A DNA stretch of 64,000 nucleotides, taken from the NCBI GenBank assembly GCA_001970955.1, contig MPUH01000028.1:62001-126000 (forward strand). The letters are read 5' to 3'. Positions 1 through 11,267 of this stretch are shown here, piece after piece. Position 1 is the first letter of the stretch. The number at the start of each line of letters is the position of its first letter. The notes under the pieces are model-generated. The model did not search any database and was not told the DNA's origin. It was given only the letters and a program-made list of their open reading frames with translations. This DNA is from Stentor coeruleus. Lineage: Eukaryota > Ciliophora > Heterotrichea > Heterotrichida > Stentoridae. The position numbers and the translations under genes were made by a program.

Positions 1-365
1 TTCTTTTTAACTTCACGACAATAGCTTTCTAGTTTGACTTTGACATCTCTATAAGAATTTATTTCGCTTATTAAAGCTTCTTTTTCTCTTACCGAATTGC
101 TTGTACGTTTACGAATACTCCCTGCTTCAATTTCGAGTTTTTTTGTATTTTCAGCTTGGACTGTTAAGAGTTTATAAATCTTGCTAGCTTTTTCATCAGC
201 AGTCATTTCTGTGGAAGAAACTATATCTTTGACATCTTTCAATTTGTTCTTTAATCTTTTTTCTATATAAGGTTTACGGATAGTTTGGACACTCATTTCT
301 TCAGTCTCTGAATTAACAGAAAGCTTGGCGAGCTGTTCGCTTGCAGTCTTTTCCATACCTTCCAT
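1..365 (-). CDS. taxilin-like coiled-coil protein, N-terminal part
   Basis: A reading frame open from an ATG at 363-365 to the left edge gives 121 codons without a stop, so the gene continues beyond the window. The product is highly charged and helical. Near the end of the visible part is KLESYCRE, which matches the KLESLCREL signature of taxilins, coiled-coil proteins that bind syntaxins and act in vesicle traffic. The preceding stretch (DEKASKIYKLL and onward) also resembles the start of the taxilin domain. A second in-frame ATG lies three codons downstream. The first 57 bases upstream are duplicated around N407, so the 5' flank is unreliable. Family assignment is by recognition; the C-terminal coiled coil cannot be seen. 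Confidence 0.7.
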   Translation of the reverse strand, partial: MEGMEKTASEQLAKLSVNSETEEMSVQTIRKPYIEKRLKNKLKDVKDIVSSTEMTADEKASKIYKLLTVQAENTKKLEIEAGSIRKRTSNSVREKEALISEINSYRDVKVKLESYCREVKK

Positions 366-466
366 TTATATTTATTGACTTAATTTGGGGTTTTTTACTA
401 GATTTTNTTTCCATACCTTCCATTTATATTTATTGACTTAATTTGGGGTTTTTTTTACTAGATTTC
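350..466. repeat. direct duplication around N407 (assembly join)
   Basis: Positions 350-406 and 408-466 are nearly identical (they differ in a T-run length) and are separated by a single N. This is the form expected when two contig ends are joined without merging their overlap. It lies at the 5' end of the taxilin-like gene. Confidence 0.85.
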
Positions 467-1267
467 ATTCCCATAAGCAAATAATAATGGAAAGTATAGA
501 TGAGGTATATGCGTAATGGCATATTGAAAACTTCAGGTTTTAAAATTTTGGTTTGTTTTGCTGATTATCTGTGATGAAAAAAGGAGATTTGGGAGGTTTA
601 TAACTTTAGATTAGGCTGGGATCAGATTCTAGTAAAGCATGCTAAATGTTATAACATATTTATATAATAAAAGAAGTGAAAATTGTGAGAGAAAATGTGT
701 TTTCTATAACTTAATGATGTTAGTTTTAATGATTTTATTTTTTTTCTGCTTGAGATTAGAATTTTTTGCATTTAATATCACAAAAAAAATAAAACTTTGT
801 NGTTTTCTATAACTTAATGATACTAGTTTTAATGATTTTAATTTTTTTTCTGCTTGAGATTAGAATTTTTTGCATTTAATATCACAAAAAAAATAAAACT
901 TTGTTTAACATAATAAATATCTTTTATCACTTTGCAACATAAGATATTTTATCCAAAAAACCCAAATTTTATCCAAATAAATCAAACAATAATCATAATT
1001 TAATCAAATAAATCTTTTCTAACTTCCAAAATACCCACCCATCCCAATCTCTAAAAATCCTTTATTCATCACACCAAAATCCTAAACATAAAACTATCTT
1101 TTCAATACAAAATCAAAAAACTATCTTACCTGATCCAAAAAAACTCATATCAAAAAATCCACACCATGATCATCCCCACTAATCCCATCATAAATCCTAA
1201 AAAATCACAACCAAATAAAAAAATCCTACTCCACCCATAAAATAATTTAAAAACCCAAAGTAAAAAT
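366..1267. other. divergent spacer, no gene seen
   Basis: Spacer between two divergently oriented genes. It holds the N407 and N801 duplications. The left half is G-richer and the right half (about 900-1267) is strikingly C-rich and G-poor on the plus strand, as seen 5' of most plus-strand genes here. No credible coding frame or RNA gene was seen. Confidence 0.6.
699..904. repeat. direct duplication around N801 (assembly join)
   Basis: Positions 699-800 and 802-904 are almost identical copies of about 102 bp with a lone N between them, including the same ending aaaactttgt. Probably one genomic copy. Confidence 0.85.
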
Positions 1268-2699
1268 ATGAGTCTAAACAAAGCACAATCAGCTTTAGGC
1301 CTAAGAGATTGGGCATTAGAATCAGTCAATGCTCGTATGCGGTCTTCAAATTTCCAATCAGGTTCTCGTTTTGCTTTAGACCCTCGTATATCTCATGAGC
1401 GTAGAATTCAGTTAATAAAAGCATTCGACGAAATCGATGTAGACAAAAGTGGGAAATTATCATATGAAGAAATTTTCAACTATTTAAAAGACATAAACGA
1501 AGAAGTCAGTGAAGAATACGTAAAGACAATTTTTGAAAGCATGGATGCAAACAAAGATGGGCAAGTAAGTATAGAAGAGTTTATAAATACTTACTTAAAT
1601 CAAGTTGATGGTTTATCTGAAGCAGTTGCTAGATTCCGTCAAAAAATCTTAGAAAAACGCCGAGATTTAGAAAGTACAAATAATCAACTTGAAGAAGCTA
1701 TGAAATCTGAAAGAATTAACTCTTGGGGAATTATGGAAGGATCTTTATTAACTGTAAGAGTTGTTGAAGCGCAAAATTTAGTCTCATTTTCAGGTAAACC
1801 AAGTGCATATGTAAACTTGTTATGTGAAAGGCAACAAATTGCTACAAACATAATTAAAAACGAAAGAAATCCGAATTGGGATGAAAGTTTTAGCTTTAAA
1901 ATCAGTTCAGGGAATGGTGAGATTTTAATCCAGGTTTTTAATGAAGGAACTATATCAAAAGATGACCTTTTAGGGACGTCTTCTGTAAGTCTTAAAGAAT
2001 TCGAAGACCAAGAAAAACATGAAAAATGGTTCCATTTGCAAGGGAGTTCAAATACCGCAAGAATATTGTTATCAATACAATGGATACATAGAAAGACGGA
2101 ATATTTGAAAAAAATAAGAGACAATTTGGTTAAAGAAATTGATTCAGATACAATAGAAATGGAGAATATCGAAAATGAAATGAGGAAACTAGGAACTAAC
2201 CCTTTAGGGATGTTTAAAAAAGAAACTTGGGTTGATAAATTAGAAGGGAAAATTATATCTGAAGTACAAGAAATATCTGATGAGCATTTTCAAGTAAAAA
2301 AATATTTAGGCTTTAGGAAGTATTGACCAGGTACAAAAAATGATGTTGGGGATTTTTACTATTCTTGCTGTATTGACATCTTTTGCTAGGCCAGACTTAG
2401 CAAATCTTAGCTGGGCTGGGGCTTCTTGGTCTAGAGAAATATCAGGTTGGACTATGCAAAATTATAGATATGCAGGGTTATCTTTGGTTGTTTTAGTTCT
2501 TTATGATTTCTTTTGGGTTTTTGCAAATTTTGAGTATATGGTTTTTGATGTACATCAAGACCCATTGGTGAATTTGCATAGATTTTCTTTTGTTATGGGA
2601 TTTTTTAACTTTGTTTTGAAAATTTTGATTTTTATTGTTATGGCCAAGAGTTATATTTTGATTAAAGCTCAAGAGACAAGCAGTTTGTTAGGTAGTTAA
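1268..2699 (+). CDS. EF-hand and C2 domain membrane protein, two exons
   Basis: Two frames join through a 16-nt intron at 2294-2309 to give a 471-residue protein. Two EF-hands are visible: loop 1 at residues 57-68 (DVDKSGKLSYEE) and loop 2 at 93-104 (DANKDGQVSIEE); both keep the Ca2+-binding positions. A C2 domain follows at about 155-275. Its first calcium loop has lost the usual Asp (GKPSAYV in place of a GKSDPYV-type loop), so it may bind lipid or protein without calcium. A charged helical stretch leads to the second exon, which adds about three membrane helices. Inference: a calcium sensor anchored by its C-terminus in a membrane. Without the intron the frame stops at 2324-2326 before the membrane part. 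Confidence 0.85.
2294..2309 (+). other. 16-nt intron
   Basis: GTAAAAAAATATTTAG, phase 0. Removal shifts the frame by one and joins residue 342 (Gln) to ALGSIDQVQK and then the membrane segment. It is the only 16-nt intron found here; its A six bases from the 3' end is kept. Confidence 0.85.
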
Positions 2700-3104
2700 A
2701 TTATTTAATTTTTTATAGGAATAATGATTTTAGGGGCTAGTTGGAAGTTTGGGGGTTTTATTAGAATGAGGCTGGGATTTTGTGGAAAGTTTATGAGGAA
2801 AAATAGGATTGGTTTGTGTAGAAATTAATGGTATGTGGAAGTTTATGATATTAAGATAAAGATTTGGGTAAAGAAAATTCTAGTATATAATCTAAATGAT
2901 TTATTTAGATAAACAATAGAAATATTGTAATATAGACATATAGTTAGTTAGAAATACCCTTTTAAGTAAAGTATAAAATTTAGGCATATATTGTAGTTTT
3001 GATTCATCCCTAAAATTGGTATAATTCTTTATCTAAGAAAGCTTATTAGTTGATTAAAATATGAATGCTTTAGCTTTCATCAAGATTAATGGTAAATATT
3101 TGAT
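2700..3104. other. spacer, no gene seen
   Basis: AT-rich spacer between two plus-strand genes. The first ~150 bases are G-rich and C-poor, typical of the 3' side of genes in this window. Nothing else was recognised. Confidence 0.5.
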
Positions 3105-3311
3105 ATGGGATGTGCATGCTCAAAATCAAGGGTTGGACCAAAGATAAGTGTAGCAAGCACGAAACCTAATCAATCACTGCACAATCGTACATTAAGAAGC
3201 CGAAAGCATTCAGAATTTGAAAAAGTTCCTATTTTAATGCATCCAATAAACCATCCTTTGTATATGAGAAGGTTGTCTAGATTAGAAAGCTCCATTAAAA
3301 TATCTGAATAA
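3105..3311 (+). CDS. small protein with N-terminal double-acylation signal
   Basis: A 68-residue frame beginning MGCACSKSRVG. Gly2 followed by Cys3 and Cys5 with a Ser at position 6 and basic residues just after is a classic N-myristoylation plus palmitoylation signature, as in membrane-anchored kinases and calcium-sensor proteins. The remainder is basic and Ser-rich, with no domain I recognise and no transmembrane helix. It is short and single-exon, so it could be a spurious frame. The acylation motif placed exactly at the first ATG argues for a real peripheral membrane protein. No intron extending it was found. Confidence 0.5.
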   Translation: MGCACSKSRVGPKISVASTKPNQSLHNRTLRSRKHSEFEKVPILMHPINHPLYMRRLSRLESSIKISE

Positions 3312-5373
3312 TACATTATAATTATTTTTCAAAGCCTTATACTGAATAAACTCTAAGAACATCTTTGAAAGCTTTCCATTTCCTGTTCATTCAACAGGTT
3401 TTCACAAACCATATATTAATTCATCATTTCTTTCAAATATACTATTAAATTACCATCATAAGATACTATTCAACAGACTTTTCACTCAACCCTTTTGTAT
3501 AGTTTAATACAAATTTGGCCTGGGTTTTCATGATAGCTCTGTAAAAAATCAACTTCTTTTAAAAATTACTATAAAAATTTCCCTGCTTCTGGTTTTTTTT
3601 TATCTATTCCTGGTAGATTTCTTTTCTAATAATTCTTTGAAGATTCTTTGATCGAAAAGTATGATACAACAGCTCTTTTCCTTAGTAATCTTTAAATAAC
3701 CTTATACTTGTGAAATCTTTGTCAAAACTTAATTTCCTATGGCAACTAATCAAGGTTCTTGAGTCATGAAGAATTAAAAAAGAAATTCAAGAATGCATAA
3801 GAAGTAAGAATAAAAGTCTACCCAAGGTGAAAACATGTAAAAAAATCTTATAAAACTAAACTAATACCTTTTATCTTAAAGAAAACAATAAAACCTGCAT
3901 AAAACATCAAATTTTCTATGCATAAATATCATAAATCACACCCAAGACTATCAAAAATCAGCCTGGTTTCTGTAAATATTTATTTGGAACCCTTATAATT
4001 ATATCTGGTTATATTGGTTAAAAGGATTTTTATAAGATTATTTTAAAAGTAAGGATTTTTTTTTGTAGTTATTTATAGCCAGAAGTAAATTTATTAGTTT
4101 TTCTAATAGGCGATGCTTGATTTATTAATTTTTTGATACTAGTTTGTGAAAAAGTTATGTGTGTTAGGACATGCCAACCATTTTTACTGATTAGGCATCA
4201 GTTAATATTAGCGATTTTTTCTGATTTCTGATTTAGAATTTTTATAATATTTATAGTGGAAATCAGATAATAAGATTTTTTATTAAAAGATTTTTGCTTG
4301 GGCTGTTATAAGATATTATAGAAGGGAATAATATTTTAAAATTTAGAGTAGAGAGAATAGATTACTAGGATTTATTGGTGAAAATTGTAGTTTCTCTATA
4401 TAATTTATGGTATTTAGGAATTTTTAGGATGCTTTTAAAGCTATAGGGAAAAGATATTAAAAAAAAATTTGCTTGATTTTAGGTGGAGGTTAAGATTATA
4501 GTTATTATTTTAGAAGTGTAGTGAATATTGCTATGAAACATTTGATAGATTTGATTCATAAAAATGATTTTCTGTTTAAATTTTAGTATCCCTATATGAT
4601 TATTAAATTGGATAATAAAGAAATAGAAAGCTTGATGACAAAAAATAAATATTTTCAGAGTTGTGAATATTAGATTTATATTTTGATTGATGTGAATTTT
4701 ATAAGACTTCTAAGGATTTTTATAGTTAAAATTTATGTTTTGAATTATTTGAGCATATGTTTATTTTACCAATATTTATAGATATTTTAGTATATAAGTG
4801 TATTTTACCATGAATTAATTTATATGATTTATTTAGCTTATAATATACTTGTTATGCAGTTTATAAATACCATGATTATTATTAAAGATATTAAATAATT
4901 TGCATAATCTATTTAGCTTATAATATACTTATTATACAGCTTATTAATAAACTTTTCTAGTGTAAAAATAAATTTATTATATTCCACACAACCGAAACTA
5001 TAAATTTACTCTAAAACATAAACCCACACCATCCCATCCCATCCTTTAAAACCAAAATTTTCAAAAACAAAATAATCAAAGCATACATAAAATCATCACT
5101 TTATTTACCTATTTTTCTATATATTTTTATCATAAATAATACACCTAAACTCAAAATCCTCACAAATCTAATAAATATTATAATACAATAAAAACATACA
5201 AAAATTATCTAAAGACTATAAAAAATTACATTTAACATCATAAACTTACTTAAAAATTAAAGCAAATATCCACAAAACTATAAAACAAAAAAATTAGCAT
5301 TTCCTTGTTAGGATTTTTTATTATAATTCCGCTTTAAAATATAAGAATGATTATTTCTTAATTGTCTATATTT
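3312..5373. other. 2-kb spacer with weak coding remnants
   Basis: No intact gene. Around 3600-3860 on the plus strand, short coding-like stretches (for example KKEIQECIRSKNKSLPKVK) are interrupted by stops in every frame, which suggests a decayed gene too eroded to name. Base composition switches from C-rich (3320-4000) to G-rich (4000-4500) and back to C-rich (4980-5290). The first switch is unexplained by annotated genes and could mark a lost or non-coding transcription unit. Confidence 0.35.
4831..4943. repeat. imperfect 33-bp direct repeat
   Basis: Positions 4831-4863 and 4911-4943 are direct copies starting atttagcttataatatact, with three differences and an 80-bp offset. No gene is attached. 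Probably a local tandem duplication in AT-rich spacer. Confidence 0.5.
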
Positions 5374-6900
5374 ATGGAAGGAGCACGATCAGATAACTCA
5401 AGCGACGAAGAAATTGAAATTATAACTACCAATAAAGGACTTCCTGTAAATAAAGGTCTTGGAATGAGGGAACCTAGAATAAACACTCAAATAAGAAAAG
5501 TACCTGTACCAAAAAATGATGTAAAAATTGAAGCTGGGAATCAATCGCGAGAAAATAAAGAGTTTGATGTTAAGATTATAGACAAAAGTCAGATAACTAA
5601 ATCAAACCCTAGCATAGAAATGAAAAAACCTCAAATAAAAAGCAAAGAAGAGCTGAGTAAAGAACAAGAATTAGCTGAAAATAATAAAGAAACTATCGAG
5701 GTAAAGTTTGAGATAAAAAAAACTATCCAAGATACAGTTTTACCTGAAACTCATCCAGCAATTATACCAAAAATCATTGGAAAAACAATCTCTGGACCTG
5801 CTCTGAAACCTGAACCTTCTAAATCTGATCTTATTACTGAAAATGTAAATATCACTTAGATTCGCCAAAGCCACATATCTACCAATGATAAAAAATCTTC
5901 TAGTTCAGTTATTTTTAAAAGTGGTATGCTTAATCCTAAAAATATATTGATTCCTGCAACAATAAGCCCAAATATCGCTATAAAAAGAATCCCAGCAGAA
6001 GAGCTCTCCAAAGTCCTTTCAAATATAATAAATCACCTTATCCCCCTTATTGATATTAACAAGGTCTTTCTAAACCAGAGTCAAATTCTTGATGAAATCG
6101 ATAAAATTGCATTTTCTAATTGTGAAGATGCCCACCAGCTTCTAGAGCAGTTAAAATCCTACCAATGCAACAACTGTCAAAGCGAATCCCTTAAAATCCA
6201 ACTTTCCTGTAAGCATAGTTTCTGTGAATCATGCACTAATTCCTTCCAAATTGTCCCATCTATAGAAAATACCAGTCAATCAACTCTTTTATGCCCGATC
6301 TGCACAAAACCCATAACAGAAAATGAATTCAACTTGCTTTTTCCTCAAAACAACCAAAGAATCTTAGCTGTAGAAAACGAATTTTTATTAGAAAAACTTA
6401 ACACCCAAGGTTTTCTAAAATGCCGTATTTGTAACAAAAATAAAAGCAAATTCTATAATACATGTTGTTATCATATGTGCAGAGACTGTTTAGCTGAGAA
6501 TATTCGATTAAAAAAATTCAATTGTTCAATTTGTAATACCAGCTTTACTCATATTGAAGATATTTTGTATGATATGGTTTTATGTGATAATTGTAATGTA
6601 AAAGGGTATTATATTGGAGATTATATGAAAGCTATTGAAGGGGGGAAATGTACTTTGTGTTCTTTGTGTTTGAATAAAAGTTTGAATCAAGGGATGTGTC
6701 AAAAATGTGGGAAAAAAGTGTCGAAAATTGAGAAACTTGAGATTAGCGATTTTTTGTTTACTAAATGTGAGGTTTGCAATGAGGAAGTTTTTAGAGGACA
6801 TGCTAATTTTAATACTTGCTGTGGGTCGATTATATGTGTGAGCTGTTTGAGAGGGGATGGGGTGTGCATGAAATGCGGGTATAGAGAAATCGATAGCTAA
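5374..6900 (+). CDS. RING-like Cys-rich zinc-binding protein, copy A
   Basis: Two exons joined by a 15-nt intron give 503 residues. The N-terminal ~155 residues are acidic and low-complexity, beginning MEGARSDNSSDEE. The C-terminal half holds at least four Cys/His clusters. First is a RING-like one (CNNC, CKHSFCESC, CPIC), then CRIC with CCYHMCRDC and CSIC, then CDNC with CTLCSLC and CQKC, then CEVC with CVSC and CMKC. The spacing recalls RING or RING-in-between-RING ubiquitin ligases, but I cannot identify a catalytic RING2 cysteine with confidence. The first ATG in frame is at 5374; the frame opens at a TTG slightly upstream. The next gene is a tandem paralogue. Confidence 0.8.
5845..5859 (+). 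other. 15-nt intron
   Basis: GTAAATATCACTTAG, phase 0. Its terminal TAG would otherwise end the frame 22 codons before the next in-frame ATG. Removal joins the acidic N-terminus to the Cys-rich half. Confidence 0.9.
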
Positions 6901-7054
6901 GCTTTTAATTTTTAGAAGATATGATGTTTTTAAATGTTTTTTGTTGAAGTTTGGGTTTCTGTAGTTATTTCTATTAATTTGTTTTTGTTGTATTATAATA
7001 AAGGGTGCTAAAAGTATTCTTCATTAGAAAATGGATTTTTGTCTATAATATTTA

Positions 7055-9959
7055 ATGAGTGATTCCTCTGATTCAGAAGATATTGTGATCAAAACAACTA
7101 ATAAGCCACTTCCCACACCTTCTAGAACTATCAATATGGAATATAGGCCAAACAACAGCAAGCAAGAATTAAACGTAAAACTTCAGAAGGATTATAATCA
7201 CCCTGCTAAAAAGAGTGAAGCTTTTAATGTAAAAATCGACAAAAGAATTGAAAACAAGAACAAAAGAGAAGACCCTCAAGGAAAAAATGATAATAAAAAA
7301 GACTTTAATATAGCTGCACCTGAATCTTGTATACAATTCACTCCTAATTTTGGACAAAATGCTGGATTTCCTATTATAAATCAAAATTTTGACTACAAAG
7401 CTGGCGAACTTTATCAAAACAACCAAAATTCTGGTAAGGTAATTGAAGATGGTTCTGGTGTCTATATCGCATCTAATCTACCTGGGGGTAGTGGTTTTGC
7501 ACCCAAAGATCCCATCTCAATTGACAATAAAATTTTTCTTCCACAAGGCAATCCTATACCTTCAAAACCTTTAGTTAATATTAATCCAATGCAGCCACTT
7601 CCAATCCCCAATGCCATAATCTTTAACAATGTAGGTCCTAATCCACCTAATTTCAATACATCGAATCTTAAACCATCCCCTCCACCGAATCTAAATCCTA
7701 CAATCCCAAGTCAAGCTCCACCTAAAAATCCTTATCATTCATCAATAAACATGCAAATTTCCCCACCTAAACTTGGAGAAAATTTAATGAAAATATTACC
7801 TCCAAATCCTAAAATACCAGATAATCTTCCTAGCAATTTACCTTCTGGATTACCTCAAAGCAAGCCGATATTCTCAAATCTTCCCCCTCCATTAGTTTCA
7901 AGCATTAATTCACCTTATCCTCAAATGCAACCTCTTGAAGTATTAAATCCTCAAAAACCATCTCCTGAAATATCTAATATTCCTCCAAATTCAGAAATCC
8001 CTGCTAAATTTAATATAATTCCACCTGGAATACCTCAAGAGAAACCAAAAATATTAGGTCCTCCCCCTTCTTTAATTAATCCAAACTGGAATCCTCCAAT
8101 ACCAGCTTTTGAAATATTAAATCCTCAAAAACCATCACCTGAAATATCTAATATTCCTCCAAATTCAGAAATTCCTGCTAAATTTAATATAATTTCACCT
8201 GGAATACCTCAAGGGAAACCAATAATATCAGGTCCTCCCCCTCCTTTAACTAATCCAAACTGGAATCCTCCAATACCAACTTTTGAAAAACCATCACCTG
8301 AAATATCCGGTTTTCCTCCTAAGCTTGGAATCAATGTATCACCAAATTTTTATTAAATCCTCAAAAACCATCACCTGAAATATCTAATATTCCTCCAAAT
8401 TCAGAAATTCCTGCTAAATTTAATATAATTCCACCTGGAATACCTCAAGGGAAACCAATAATATCAGGTCCTCCCCCTTCTTTAACTAATCCAAACTGGA
8501 ATCCTCCAATACCAGCTTTTGAAATATTAAATCCTCAAAAACCATCACCTGAAATATCCGGTTTTCCTCCTAAGCTTGGAATCAATGTATCACCAAATTT
8601 ATATCAAAACAATCTAAAAAAATATCCTGATCCAATACATTCGGGTATGGATCTTAATAAAAATCAGCCTAACGAATATATCAAAACAATCTAAAAAAAT
8701 ATCCTGATCCAATACATTCGGGTATGGATCTTAATAAAAATCAGCCTAACGATCCTAAATCTCAAAGAGAAAGTTATATTTTACAACTAACTCCTCCAAA
8801 ACTTACTGAAGACCAGCCTTTTCAAAAAATTATCCCTTTGAATAAAAATAAAAATCCAATATTAGACTCATCAAACAGTCTAGAGTCTCAATTACCTGGA
8901 GTTCCAATGGCTTTCAACACTACCAACGAAATTAGCAATTTCAACCAGAAAAATAATCTTCTAGAAAAAGTAGGATCAAATCCATTAGCACACAAAATCA
9001 ACATACCCAGAAGCATTAAAACTGATCAAATTATAAAGAAAATTCCATCTGAAAGACTTCTTGAAGGCCTTAAGAGTCTCATACAAAAACTCCAACCTTT
9101 AGTCGATATAAACAAAATAATTTCAAATAAACAAAATTGTCTTCAGAGATTAGAAAAATTGTATAACCAAGGTTGTTTAGAAGTTAAAAACTATATAGAT
9201 CAAATCCAATACCTAAAATGTGATTTATGCAATAATTCTAATATAAAAATTCAATTACCTTGCAAACACAACCTATGTAATGATTGCATTTATAATATAA
9301 TTTTAAAGTCATCACTTAAAATCCCTGAAAGCCATATAGGCTTCTGTCCTGTTTGCAATATTGAAATAACAGAAAACCAGATTTCTAGCACTATAAAAAT
9401 TGAAGATAAACAACAAATTCTTCATATCAAAAGCGAGAATATGAAAAATATGCTAATTCAAAATAAAGAAGTTGAATGCCTTCAATGCAAAAAAAATAAA
9501 ATTAACTTTTTTGACACAATTTGTTATCATTTATGTGCAGATTGTGTGGCTGATAGAATAAGGCTAAGATATTATAATTGTCCGGAATGCTATATGAATT
9601 ATGAGAATATAAGTGAAATTGTTAATAAAGAAGTGGTATGTGAAAAATGTGGGGGAAAAAAATATTTTGTAGGGGATTTTATGAAGACAATTCATGGAGG
9701 GCAGTGTCTTTTATGCTCATATTGTCTTTATAACGCATTGAATTCAGGGCAGTGTGGAAAGTGTAATAAACAGATTTTTAAATCAGAAAAAGTTGAAATT
9801 AATCATTTTTTGTTTTGTGGATGCGAGATATGTAAGGAAGATATTTTTACTGGAGTAATGAGCATTACAATGTGCTGTAGGAAATTAAGATGCAAAAAAT
9901 GTTCAGAAGGGCAGGCTAATTGCACTACGTGTTTGAAACAAGTTGAGTATTTTATTTAG
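7055..9959 (+). CDS. RING-like Cys-rich protein, copy B, with proline-rich repeats; frame broken by duplications
   Basis: A tandem paralogue of the gene at 5374-6900. It has a matching acidic start (MSDSSDSEDIV, then TTNKPLP against TTNKGLP) and a matching Cys-rich half (CDLC, CKHNLCNDC, CPVC, CLQC and so on). Between them is a Pro-rich segment of about 79-residue repeats built on ILNPQKPSPEIS and NPNWNPPIP. As written, the frame stops at 8354-8356 and resumes in other frames because of two out-of-frame direct duplications (offsets 236 and 77 bp). Counting each duplicate once leaves an uninterrupted frame of 863 residues, so I read the breaks as assembly artefacts or unmerged alleles. The alternative is a genuinely frameshifted copy. 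No intron matching copy A's was found. Confidence 0.65.
8116..8587. repeat. 236-bp tandem duplication in the Pro-rich coding repeat
   Basis: The unit beginning attaaatcctcaaaaacc at 8116 restarts at 8352, 236 bp later. The second copy is 15 bp longer near its end. The offset is not a multiple of three and creates the stop at 8354-8356. A true coding repeat would keep frame, so this is probably two alleles or contig ends placed in series. An earlier in-frame repeat unit begins near 7941. Confidence 0.75.
8601..8752. repeat. 77-bp direct duplication, no N
   Basis: Positions 8601-8675 recur at 8678-8752 without mismatch, ending aacga. The offset of 77 breaks the reading frame of the surrounding gene. 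It looks like the N-marked joins elsewhere but has no N. Confidence 0.8.
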
Positions 9960-10221
9960 AAATTATTTATTATGATTTTTATGAAGAGTAAGTGTTGCAA
10001 TTAATAAGGTTTTAATTAGCCTTTATTTGAAATAAATATTATATACTAGATTTACTTTTTTTATCAAAAATCATATACGAAGTTATATTTTAAATCTCAT
10101 AATATAATCTAATTATTACCAAAATATAAAATTTAACTAAACTTAAAATTAAATCGGATCGCCATGAGCCATAGATAAAAACTCATAAGTAATATTATAT
10201 TAGAAAGCTAATTATAAACAT

Positions 10222-10749
10222 ATGAAATCTTATACCAAAGCTAGTCCAAAAGTCCAAGACTATAACCCATTAACTCATACATCTTTTTATAGTCAGCCAC
10301 CAATCTTCTCATCTCCTCCCAGTCAATCCAGATTGTCTCCATTACAAAGTTCACTACTAAACAAAAGTTCAAATCTATCATCCTTATCAAAAGCTCCAAG
10401 TAAAAACATATTCACTCAATCAGGTTATAACATATCACGATCAGTGTCAATAGAATCTTTTAATAGAGATCCGGTTTTCAGTAAAACAAGGCCTAGAAAC
10501 CGAATAACTGACCCGATCTCAGGAGAAGTAAAAGTCTATAACATTGAAAGACCTAAGGTAGAAAGTTTAGATATGGGAGGGGTTAAAGATAAATTAATTA
10601 GTGATACTGAATATAGACCTGCTAATGATATAACTTTGAAGAAACATTTTATAAAAGCACATGACACGGTTTCTGGGTCATTGAGAAAAGAGGTACCTGG
10701 TGTAGCTTATGTTGATCCTTTTATGCTTAAGGGTTCGATTTATAGCTAG
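10222..10749 (+). CDS. hypothetical Ser/Pro-rich protein
   Basis: A single-exon frame of 175 residues from the first ATG. The N-terminal 85 residues are rich in Ser, Pro and Gln and probably disordered; the C-terminal half is charged with mixed composition (ITDPISGEVKVYNIERPK, later KKHFIKAHDTVSGSLRKE). No signal peptide, membrane helix or zinc motif. I do not recognise a family. The flanks fit a plus-strand gene: C-rich and G-poor upstream, G-rich downstream. Length, codon use and flanks make it a likely real ciliate-restricted gene. Confidence 0.6.
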   Translation: MKSYTKASPKVQDYNPLTHTSFYSQPPIFSSPPSQSRLSPLQSSLLNKSSNLSSLSKAPSKNIFTQSGYNISRSVSIESFNRDPVFSKTRPRNRITDPISGEVKVYNIERPKVESLDMGGVKDKLISDTEYRPANDITLKKHFIKAHDTVSGSLRKEVPGVAYVDPFMLKGSIYS

Positions 10750-11267
10750 ATAATTAAAGTTTTTTTTTTAAGTTTAGATGGAATAGATTAGGATTTTTGA
10801 TAGAGGTTTTAAAGGTATGAGTTTTTTTATGCTGTTGAGTGTGGATATTTTTATGAATTAATTGAGAATTAGAAGTTATTTTTATGAGTTTTGGTGTATG
10901 AGATAAGAATTTTTTTTGAGTAAAATGTTTTTATGGTTTTGACATTTTTTAGACGATGGGATATGGTGACTATTGAATAAATTAAGTACAAACAAAAATA
11001 TGCAAAAAAGTTTTAATAAAGAATATAAGCATAAGTAATATATTATAATCAAAATGTATAGTAATTATGTATATACACATAACTAATTTTCGATAAGCGA
11101 TACAAAAACCTAATTTTCTTATAAACTCCTAAAAATTATTCAATCTTTTATACCCTAAATATCTAATATATCAATTACTTATATTAAAATCAAGATTTTC
11201 TTACCCCCAAAATCCACCCATCCTTTCTAAAAATCTTTATTTTTCATCTTCAAATTTCTCATATAAT
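10750..11267. other. spacer between two plus-strand genes
   Basis: Nothing recognised. The first ~200 bases are G-rich and C-poor and the last ~170 are C-rich and G-poor on the plus strand, a clear example of the gene-linked composition switch. Confidence 0.5.

Noticed and set aside
2340-2699. A separate 119-residue membrane protein gene right after the EF-hand/C2 gene
   Set aside because: A 16-nt intron at 2294-2309 joins both frames exactly, so this is exon 2 of the same gene.
5362-5373. Upstream start of the first RING-like gene
   Set aside because: The codon there is TTG; the first ATG is at 5374 and fits the paralogue's N-terminus.
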